Shown here piece by piece: positions 1-7,000 of a stretch of 8,671 nt of DNA. The DNA comes from Bacteroidales bacterium (GTDB taxonomy: Bacteria > Bacteroidota > Bacteroidia > Bacteroidales > UBA10428), in NCBI GenBank assembly GCA_003508755.1, contig DNTK01000288.1, forward strand, positions 1 to 8,671. Reading direction: 5' to 3'. The notes under the pieces are model-generated. The model saw only the letters and a list, made by a program, of their open reading frames with translations. It was not told the origin of the DNA and made no database searches. The translations under genes and the position numbers were made by a program. The first letter of the stretch is position 1, and each line of letters begins with the position of its first letter.

Positions 1-2
1 GT

Positions 3-239
3 TTTACAACCGTGAAATTCGCCCATCAGATTCAACACTTTATGAATGCGGGTTATCGTCAAATCACTTTTGTTATAGGCGGAGCCTTTGGTTTTTCTGA
101 AGAAGTATATGAAAAAGCCGATGAAAAGCTATCTTTATCATCTATGACAACAACACATCAGCTCATCCGACTATTTTTTGTTGAGCAGTTATATCGTTCT
201 TTTTCAATTATTAACAACCATCCATATCACAACGAGTAG
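3..239 (+). CDS. rlmH: RlmH, 23S rRNA (pseudouridine1915-N3)-methyltransferase, C-terminal half (5' end outside window)
   Basis: RlmH uses S-adenosylmethionine to methylate N3 of pseudouridine 1915 in helix 69 of 23S rRNA on the assembled 70S ribosome. The open frame enters from the left edge (first full codon at position 3) and encodes the last 78 residues of a protein that is normally about 155 residues long. The visible part covers most of the SPOUT knot: the glycine-containing SAM-binding loop FVIGGAFGF, the segment SLSSMTTTHQLIRLFFVEQL that matches the family pattern S.S.MT..HQ..R....EQ.YR, and the hallmark C-terminus HPYHNE (family YH.E). The GTG at 12 is an internal valine codon, not a start, because the frame is open upstream and family-like sequence (FTTVKFAHQIQ) precedes it. 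The gene ends one base before the next start, so the two are probably co-transcribed. Identification is by motif recognition and is strong. Confidence 0.95.
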   Translation, partial: FTTVKFAHQIQHFMNAGYRQITFVIGGAFGFSEEVYEKADEKLSLSSMTTTHQLIRLFFVEQLYRSFSIINNHPYHNE

Positions 240-240
240 C

Positions 241-2259
241 ATGAAAATCAGAAGTTTCTTAGTTCTATCTATGGTTTCGTTTGTTTCGGTGTTTGTGGCT
301 GTTCTTATCTCCGCAGATAATAAAAACATCGAAAGAAGCGTGCAATTTGCACAAGACGTATTCAACGAAAAAATCCAAACTGCAAAAGAGTACTCAGCAA
401 TTCTTTCAGAGCTTGATATCGATAAAAGGATTGAATTAAAATCGTTGGATAAAGCAGAGGGGATTGGGTTTTATGAATTTGAGAATGATAGCCTCATCTA
501 TTGGTCGAACAATACTATTCCACTTGCAAAAATTAATATTGACACCTTAGAAAATAAGTCGCTATTGACTATTGCCTACAGCAATTATTTCTGTTTAATT
601 GACAGCCACTCGGGCAACAAATTCTTAACACTGATTCATCTGTCAAGCCAGTTTCCGTATGAGAATAAATTTTTAAAAAATGGTTTTAATAGCAGTTTCA
701 GATTGCCATCGGGTACCAAGATCAGTTTATATCAAAGCGAGAACACTTTGCCTGTTTATGATCTGGACGAAAATGTGGCATTTTATATAGATTATTCACA
801 AACAGACCAAGGCGTCAAGATTGGGTTCCAGATTGCCGCCACATTTTTTTTCTTTCTGGGAATATTTTTTCTCTTGAGTGTTGTGCGTTTGCTCTTGTAC
901 CATACTTCAGAGCAACAGAGAAACAAATTCGCTGCGCTGGCTTTTTTTGGGCTAATTGTGTTTAGATATGTGTTATTGATTTCAGGACTGTTAAATAATC
1001 ATCTGTTTTTGTTTGATCCGTTTATTTATGCCACCCGTATTGCTCCCACATTTGGCGATTTGCTCCTTAATACCTTTTTCTTTGTTTTTTTAACCTATTT
1101 GCTAAACCGCTTTGTGAAGGTTCCGAAAAAGTTTTTGACCTACTCATTCAATAGACACGCCTGGGTTGGAATTTTAAACCTTGTATTTATACTTACTCTG
1201 GTCTATGCTTATTATACCTCTGCAAGTTTAATTACTCATTCGAGCATGAAAGTGGTTGTGCATAACATTAGTCAGTTGCGTTTTCCGGTAGTTATTGCCT
1301 ATTTGGTTTTTGCTCTGAATTATTTAGGATTACTGTTAGTTGCGGTTTGGATTTCGCGCACCTTGCATGCTGTAAAGTTTTATCGTATTATTATTAATTG
1401 TTATGTGCAGTTAGGACTGCTGGTGTTAATTACATTTCTGTTAGATTTTCCTATTGATGCATACACCATTATTTTTGCAGCCTTGTTGTTTGCACTTAGT
1501 ATAGTTTTTCAGGAACAATTTAAAAGAAATGCTATCCTGTCAACCCTGGTAGTATTGCTGATGTTCTTTTCTGTTTACATCATGTTGTTTTCTACCCGGT
1601 TAACAGACAAGAAAGATTTTCAAATAAATAAATCACAGGCCATAAGCCTTTCAACTGAACACGATCCTATTGCTGAATATTTGTTCGATGACCTAACAAT
1701 AAAATTCAAAGGCGATACGACTTTAAAGAATATGTTGCTTCCGGAACAATTTAATTTTGATCGACTATACGATTATCTTACAAAAAATTACTTCAGCGGA
1801 TATTGGAAAAGCTATGAGGCCAGAATAACTATTTGCCGTCCAAGCGACAGTGTTCAGATTAACGGAAATGAAATGTTCTGGTATCCATGCTACAGCTTTT
1901 TTGAGGAATTGTCGACCAATTTTGGTATGCAAATTCCGGGAACTAACTTTTACTATATCGATAAACTTTCAGGCTTGATCAATTACTTTGGATGGATAGA
2001 GTACGCTTACAGCGATAAGGGTTTGATTTCGCTTTTCATAGAACTCGATTCAAGGTTAACCACCAAGCCATTGGGGTATCCCGAACTTTTATTGGATGAA
2101 GGATTAAAAAGTAAGCGCGATGCATCGGAAATTTCTTATGCCAAATACCACAAAGGGAAATTGATTTCGCATCATGGCGATTATGGATACAGCTTAATTT
2201 CTAAGGCCTTTCAAAAGAAAAATGATGCCGTATTTTTCACTACTGTCTCAAATAATTAA
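241..2259 (+). CDS. N-terminal membrane sensor part of the interrupted histidine kinase (672 residues to the premature stop)
   Basis: If translation ends at the TAA, this is the product: a membrane protein with no kinase domain. I place the start at the ATG at 241 (MKIRSFLVL...), one base after the rlmH stop. An upstream TTG at 178 in the same frame would lie inside rlmH and is unlikely. Visible features are an N-terminal signal-anchor helix (about residues 5-24), an extracytoplasmic segment (about 25-193), and a compact block of about eight hydrophobic helices (around 196-220, 229-251, 271-290, 307-326, 348-370, 382-402, 407-424 and 431-451). A soluble, probably extracytoplasmic region follows to the stop, containing aromatic-rich motifs such as FNFDRLYDYLTKNYFSGYW and a C-terminal stretch ISYAKYHKGKLISHHGDYGY. 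The 'KYxxGKLISxxGDYxY' style is typical of the sensor region in these large kinases. The ligand is unknown. As a stand-alone protein it matches no family I know; it makes sense only as the front of the following kinase. Confidence 0.75.
   Translation: MKIRSFLVLSMVSFVSVFVAVLISADNKNIERSVQFAQDVFNEKIQTAKEYSAILSELDIDKRIELKSLDKAEGIGFYEFENDSLIYWSNNTIPLAKINIDTLENKSLLTIAYSNYFCLIDSHSGNKFLTLIHLSSQFPYENKFLKNGFNSSFRLPSGTKISLYQSENTLPVYDLDENVAFYIDYSQTDQGVKIGFQIAATFFFFLGIFFLLSVVRLLLYHTSEQQRNKFAALAFFGLIVFRYVLLISGLLNNHLFLFDPFIYATRIAPTFGDLLLNTFFFVFLTYLLNRFVKVPKKFLTYSFNRHAWVGILNLVFILTLVYAYYTSASLITHSSMKVVVHNISQLRFPVVIAYLVFALNYLGLLLVAVWISRTLHAVKFYRIIINCYVQLGLLVLITFLLDFPIDAYTIIFAALLFALSIVFQEQFKRNAILSTLVVLLMFFSVYIMLFSTRLTDKKDFQINKSQAISLSTEHDPIAEYLFDDLTIKFKGDTTLKNMLLPEQFNFDRLYDYLTKNYFSGYWKSYEARITICRPSDSVQINGNEMFWYPCYSFFEELSTNFGMQIPGTNFYYIDKLSGLINYFGWIEYAYSDKGLISLFIELDSRLTTKPLGYPELLLDEGLKSKRDASEISYAKYHKGKLISHHGDYGYSLISKAFQKKNDAVFFTTVSNN
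2257..2259 (+). other. Premature in-frame TAA inside the sensor kinase
   Basis: The stop at codon 673 of the read-through frame is followed by 544 further open codons of the same protein. The context is AAT AAT TAA ACT CAT. Family-like sequence lies directly before and after it in the same frame, so no frameshift is needed: one base change turns it back into a Tyr codon. General stop reassignment is not supported, since TAA also ends this kinase at 3889-3891 and the large surface protein at 8073-8075. Confidence 0.85.
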
Positions 2260-2394
2260 ACTCATTTAATATTCAGGCCTAATAATGAGAATCTTATTGT
2301 TGTAAGCGAAAAGAAAACCCAGCTTATCGATTATCTGGTCCTGTTCTCCTATGTTTTTGTTTTTTATTACTTAACCTCTCTGCTGGTAATTTTC

Positions 2395-3891
2395 TTGTTT
2401 GTTTCGCAGTTCAGGCATATTAGTTTTCGTGATAGTTTACGAAACCGAATTCAATTTTCGGTCATCTTAATATTAATTGTTTCTTTGGTCTTAATTGCCG
2501 GAAGTACAACCTGGTTTAATATTAGAAAATACAATCAAACTCAATTCCGTATTCTCGAAGAAAAAATTAATTCGGTATATGTCGAGCTGGAACATAAGCT
2601 TTCTTTTGAAGAAAGATTAAGTGCTGATTGGAGTACCAATAAATACGATAATCTGAGTCAGTTACTTACTAAGTTTTCAGATGTGTTTTACAGCGACATT
2701 AACTTGTATGATCCCCATGGTAATCTGCTCGCTACATCCCGTGAGCAGGTTTTCAGGCTGGGTTTACAGAGTAAAAAAATGGATCCATTGGCATATTTTA
2801 AAATGAACAATGAAAAGTTGGCCCAATTTGTCCACCGCGAAAATATTAATCAACTTTCTTATTTATCGGCCTATGTGCCCTTTCTAAATAGTCAGGGCGA
2901 GTTACTGGCTTACCTTAACCTACCTTACTTTACCAAGCAAAAAGAGTTGCAGGAAGACATCACAACCCTTACCGTTGCCATTGTTAACATTTACGTGTTG
3001 TTAATATTGCTTACAATTGTTTTTGCTGTGGTTATAAGCGACCAAATTACCAAGCCGCTTGAAATGATCCAAAACAGGTTTAGAGCGCTTAAACTAGGAG
3101 GAAAGCATGAACCCATAAAATATTCAAAAACCGATGAAATTGGCCGGCTGGTAAATGAGTATAACAAGATGGTACTCGAACTCGAAAACAATATTGACCT
3201 TTTAGCTAAGTCAGAAAGAGAATCGGCCTGGCGCGAAATGGCTAAGCAGGTGGCGCATGAAATAAAAAATCCCTTAACTCCTATGCGGTTGAGTGTTCAG
3301 CAGCTTAAACGGACTTGGGACGATAAAAAGGAAGATTTTGACAAATACCTCAACAGGGTTACCGAAACTTTACTGGAGCAGATTGATAACCTTTCAACCA
3401 TTGCTGGAGAATTTTCGAATTTTGCCAAGATGCCTATCGCGAAAATCGAGAAGGTGAGCATCAGTGAGGTACTTTCAGCTTCTGTGGCTCTCTTTAATGC
3501 GAATGAGAAGATTACCATCGAATTTAACAATCAGCTTTCAGGAAAGGAATTGGTGATGGCAGATTCGGACCAGTTAAGCCGGGTATTTATAAACATTCTC
3601 AAAAATGGTATTCAGGCTATACCTGACGACAAGGAAGGGAAAATAGTAATTGGCACCCAACTTAAGGGTAAAAAGGTGGTGATAGATATTACTGATAATG
3701 GTAAAGGTGTATCTGAGGATATTAAAGATAAACTGTTTGCGCCTAATTTTACCACCAAATCTGGGGGTATGGGTCTGGGTCTTGCTATTGTAAAAAATAT
3801 CCTTGAAAGTGTGGATGGTGAGATAAATTTTTCAACAGAACTAAACAAAGGGAGCACCTTTACTGTTGGGTTGCCCGTCATAGAAAATTAA
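2395..3891 (+). CDS. C-terminal kinase part of the interrupted gene: TM, Cache-like region, HAMP, HisKA, HATPase (NtrY-like)
   Basis: This is the downstream part of the broken sensor kinase. Its coding sense really runs from 2260; the TTG at 2395 is only the first possible initiator and falls inside a membrane helix (LVLFSYVFVFYYLTSLLVIF), so it is a doubtful start. From the TTG: TM about 20-42, a periplasmic Cache/PAS-like region (about 45-190) with DINLYDPHGNLLATS and LSYLSAYVPF, TM about 191-215, HAMP (about 216-270, with KPLEMI and DEIGRLV), H-box MAKQVAHEIKNPLTPMRLS with the phospho-accepting His288 (codon at 3256), N-box VFINILKNGIQAI (Asn404, codon 3604), G1 box DNGKG (434-438), F-box FAPNFTTK, and G2 box GGMGLGLAIV (457-466). 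All catalytic motifs are intact. The H-box and linker ERESAWREMAKQVAHEIKNP resemble NtrY-type kinases. No response regulator is adjacent. Expression of this part alone is uncertain. Confidence 0.8.
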   Translation: MFVSQFRHISFRDSLRNRIQFSVILILIVSLVLIAGSTTWFNIRKYNQTQFRILEEKINSVYVELEHKLSFEERLSADWSTNKYDNLSQLLTKFSDVFYSDINLYDPHGNLLATSREQVFRLGLQSKKMDPLAYFKMNNEKLAQFVHRENINQLSYLSAYVPFLNSQGELLAYLNLPYFTKQKELQEDITTLTVAIVNIYVLLILLTIVFAVVISDQITKPLEMIQNRFRALKLGGKHEPIKYSKTDEIGRLVNEYNKMVLELENNIDLLAKSERESAWREMAKQVAHEIKNPLTPMRLSVQQLKRTWDDKKEDFDKYLNRVTETLLEQIDNLSTIAGEFSNFAKMPIAKIEKVSISEVLSASVALFNANEKITIEFNNQLSGKELVMADSDQLSRVFINILKNGIQAIPDDKEGKIVIGTQLKGKKVVIDITDNGKGVSEDIKDKLFAPNFTTKSGGMGLGLAIVKNILESVDGEINFSTELNKGSTFTVGLPVIEN

Positions 3892-3983
3892 TGCTAAACT
3901 TAAAGACTATACCAAGGAATGGTTTAAACCTAAAGATAATTTTTTATATTTGAGAAGTTTAATGTAAACCACTCAACCCCATT
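3892..3983 (+). promoter_or_regulatory. Intergenic region with a Bacteroidota-type promoter candidate for the surface-protein operon
   Basis: This 92-base gap is the only non-coding stretch of any size apart from the one-base rlmH/kinase junction. TATATTTG at 3945-3952 matches the Bacteroidota -7 element TAnnTTTG exactly. The expected -33 element (TTTG about 19-21 bases upstream) is seen only as TTTA at 3923-3926 with an 18-base gap, so that half is weak. A transcription start near 3958-3961 would leave a leader of roughly 25 bases before the TTG at 3984. No Shine-Dalgarno sequence is visible, as is usual in this phylum. I see no hairpin-plus-T-run terminator for the kinase gene. The motif is short and could occur by chance in AT-rich DNA, but its position fits. 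Confidence 0.5.
3921..3930. repeat. Perfect 10-base palindrome GGTTTAAACC upstream of the surface-protein gene
   Basis: GGTTTAAACC is its own reverse complement. It overlaps the place where the -33 promoter element would sit. A related, imperfect element, GTTTA-ATG-TAAAC, lies at 3957-3969 near the predicted transcription start. The pair could be operator half-sites for a dimeric regulator, but short AT-rich palindromes are common, so function is only inferred. Confidence 0.3.
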
Positions 3984-4040
3984 TTGAATCGATACATCAC
4001 CATACTAATTCTTTTATTGCTCCCGGTTGCTGCATTTTCG
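3984..4040 (+). other. Sec signal peptide of the giant surface protein
   Basis: Residues 1-19 show a short polar/basic start (MNRY), a hydrophobic core of about twelve residues rich in Ile and Leu, and an A-A-F-S/Q cleavage site. A signal peptide is required for T9SS cargo, which crosses the inner membrane by Sec first. Its fit supports the TTG at 3984 as the true start. Confidence 0.8.
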
Positions 4041-7000
4041 CAGGTAGAAATCGGCAGTGATACCTTAAACAGCTATTATCGGGTATCAGCTTTACCTTCC
4101 GGAAATTCAGTATTCTGTGCCGGAGAAGATCTTTCCGATTTGAATCCGGGTGATAAGGTGTTACTAATTCAAATGACCGGTGACGCTATTGTTTACTGGG
4201 ACGATACGACAAATGCTCAGACTGACCCAGGAATCGGTTTCGAAGGTGAATATGAATTTCTATCGGTTTTAAGTGTAAATAATGGCACTAAACAAGTAAA
4301 TTTTACTGCACCCTTAAACAGTAATTATGTTGCTGGTGAAAGATATCAGCTGGTAAAAGCCTTTGAAACATTTGACGCCCGGGTTTCTTCCACCCTCACT
4401 GCTCCAGCTTGGGATAGTGCCACCGGAAAAGGTGGTGTGCTTGCTATGGTTATTCTTCGGAGACTTACCGTAAGTGGTACAATTACCATGGAAGGAAAAG
4501 GCTTTAAAGGGGGTGCCAGATCTGTCTACTCTGTCGATTGCAGGCCTGCAAAAGATTATGATACCACCTATTACCTGCAGGGAACATTAAATAGAGCAGG
4601 TATTAAAGGTGAAGGGCCAAATACACCTTCTTGGCATTATACTGTTGGTGCAGGATTCAATATCACCGGAGGTGGTGGCGGTTTCGGTAAATTTGGTGGT
4701 GGTGCCGGTGGAGGTAACTGGGGGGCTGGTGGAAATGGTGGCGGACAATCGGCTGTTTGTGCCAGTAACATTTTCCAACGATCTTATGGGGGCGATGGGT
4801 ATGGTGCAAGGGGTTATTATTCAACACTATTAAACAGGCTCACTTTTGGAGGAGGAGGTGGTGGCTCTAACGATAGTACAACATATACTGCTACTGCTGG
4901 TGGAAGTGGTGGTGGTTTAATTGTCATACTTGCAGATCAATTAATTTCGAATAATGGTGTAATTACCGCAGATGGTGAATCGGTTACTTCAACAGCAAAT
5001 GGTGGAGGAGCCGGAGGTGGTGGCGGTGGTGGTACCATTTTAATAGATGCAGATTCTTATATCGGTGCATTAACTATTAATGCCACAGGTGGCGACGGCG
5101 GAGATACCGACGGTACCGAATATTGTGGTGGAGCAGGCGGAAGAGGCGGCGGTGGAGTTGTTTTGTTTTCGAATAGCTCACCGGTAGGAGGGGTTTCTAT
5201 TGACGTCTCAAGAGGTAGCACTGGAACAGCATTATGCCCATCACCTCCAAGCTTAATTCCTGCAGGAGGTGGTAATGGAGGTACATTATACAATTATTCA
5301 CCCTATCTAAACGGCTTTACCTTTAATGCCGTTACAGGTGATGATACACTCTGTTTTGGGCAGCAACCAGATGAAATAATTGGTTCAGTCCCTAAGGGCT
5401 CTGTAAATTATACTTTTCAGTGGTTGTCCAGTACCGATAGTATTACATGGTCAGTCTTGACAAACGACACATTAAAAGATTACCAACCTCCGGTATTGTT
5501 CGATACAACCTATTATACTCGTATTGTTACATTCCCCGATGATGGCATTGCCGACACAGCCATACCGGTAAAAATTGTTGTTTATCCATTAATATCCAAT
5601 AACCTTCTTACTTTGAGCGATACAGTATGCAATGGGATACAACCCGGGATTTTAACCGCCGAGTCTGTAAGTGGTGGTAGTGGTGAATATACCTACCAAT
5701 GGTGGTCCAAGGCAGAATCGGGAAGTTGGGAAGACAGAGGTAATGATGAACTATTGAATGAAACCAACTTTTTAGCGGAGAATACTGAGTATTACCGAAT
5801 CGTCCGCTCTGGTCACGAAAATGTATGTATCGATACCAGTGCTATTGCACTTTTATCCGTGCTTGATCCTATTACCAACAACGAACTCGATTATACTCTT
5901 TTCGATACCATTATTTGCAATGGATTAACTGGCGGAGTCATATTCGGTAAACAACCCGCAGGTGGTGAAGCCGGCGATTACCGGTATAGTTGGATTATTA
6001 GTAATGATGATGTGGGCTATTCAGGTTTGGGAGGCGAGTCTGGCAGAAATATTAATTCTGTTGGACCCCTAACTACTGACACCTATTACTATAAAAGAAT
6101 TGTGTACTCGGGCAACGATGATGCCTGTATCGATACAACACCAACACCACGATTAATAACAGTACTTGCAACCATTACTAACAATGGCATTGGTTCTGAA
6201 TTTACCCGTTATTGCAATGGAGCAAATGCCTCTGAACTCAGACAAGCCGATGCCACCACAATTGCTGGTGGAGATGAAACATTTGTGTATCAGTGGCAAC
6301 AACTTAATGATGCCACCTGGGATGATTTATCTGGTGAAAACAATGCGGCCTATTCACCTGGAATTTTAACCGACACGTCTGTTTACCGCAGAGTAGCGTT
6401 GTCTGGATTCATTGGTGGGATATACGCCTGTGTCGATACAAGTTTGCCATTGTCCATTGATGTCCTGGATGCTATTTCCAATACGCTTACGTCAGCTGAC
6501 GAAAACATATGCCAGGATGGGCAGCCTGAAGCTTTTTCCGAATTGGCAGCCTCAGGAGGTGCCGGGGCAGGTACCTTTAGCTATTTATGGGAACAGAATC
6601 CCGGTACGGGGTGGGAAGATGCACTTGGAACTAATAATCAGGAAACTTATTCACCACCAGTGCTTTATACCTCCACTACCTTCAGGAGGTTAGCAACTTC
6701 TCAAATTTGTACAGATACCAGCAATGCAATAAGCATTACCGTCTACGATTCGATTAGAAATAACCTGGCCGAAGGTGCTGCCATACAATACACTTGTTTC
6801 AACAGCCCTGTGACGATTTTGGGCACTACACCACAAGGTGGTACCAGCAGTTATACATATACATGGGAGTTATCGACCGATGGAAATAACTGGTCAGACG
6901 CTTCCGTGCCCTCAGAAGATTTAACATCCGGCAATTTAACGGTATCAACATACTTCAGGCGCTTGGTTGAGTCAGGAGAAACCGCACAGTGTAAGGATAC

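Larger units (their letters stand above)
241..3891 (+). pseudogene. Large multi-pass sensor histidine kinase, one gene interrupted by an in-frame TAA
   Basis: The open frames at 241-2259 and after 2260 are in the same reading frame, and together they form one Bacteroidota sensor kinase of 1216 codons. Reading through the TAA gives VSNN-[stop]-THLIFRPNNENLIVVSEKK. This follows the pattern I recall for intact relatives (NGY-SHL-I/V-Y-R/K-P...I-VVS), with the stop at the place of a tyrosine. TAT or TAC to TAA is a single-base change. No ATG or GTG exists in frame between the stop and 2395, and the sequence there encodes a membrane helix that the kinase needs. Order in read-through numbering: TM1 (about 5-24), first outside region, eight TM helices (about 196-451), second outside region (about 452-695), TM (about 698-721), TM (about 738-760), Cache-like region, TM (about 909-933), HAMP, HisKA with His1006, HATPase. 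It is either a true pseudogene or carries a sequence error or recent mutation; the rest of the frame shows no other damage. Confidence 0.8.

Noticed and set aside
12..14. GTG at 12 as a start of a small 75-residue gene
   Set aside because: The frame is open to the window edge and the upstream residues also fit RlmH, so this is an internal codon of a truncated gene.
178..240. An upstream TTG start at 178 that would extend the sensor kinase by 21 residues
   Set aside because: It lies inside rlmH and needs a long overlap; the ATG at 241 gives a clean signal-anchor start directly after the rlmH stop.
2257..2259. Recoded stop (alternative genetic code or programmed read-through)
   Set aside because: Other genes in the window end with TAA in the normal way, and I see no recoding signal that I can support; a point mutation or base error is simpler.
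3892..3945. Rho-independent terminator after the kinase gene
   Set aside because: The only T-run (TTTTTT near 3940) has no stable GC-rich stem before it; GGTTTAAACC is a palindrome with no loop.
4587..5293. Proline- or threonine-rich open frames on the reverse strand opposite the glycine-rich block
   Set aside because: GGN codons read as proline codons (NCC) on the other strand, which removes stops; no start context or family resemblance.
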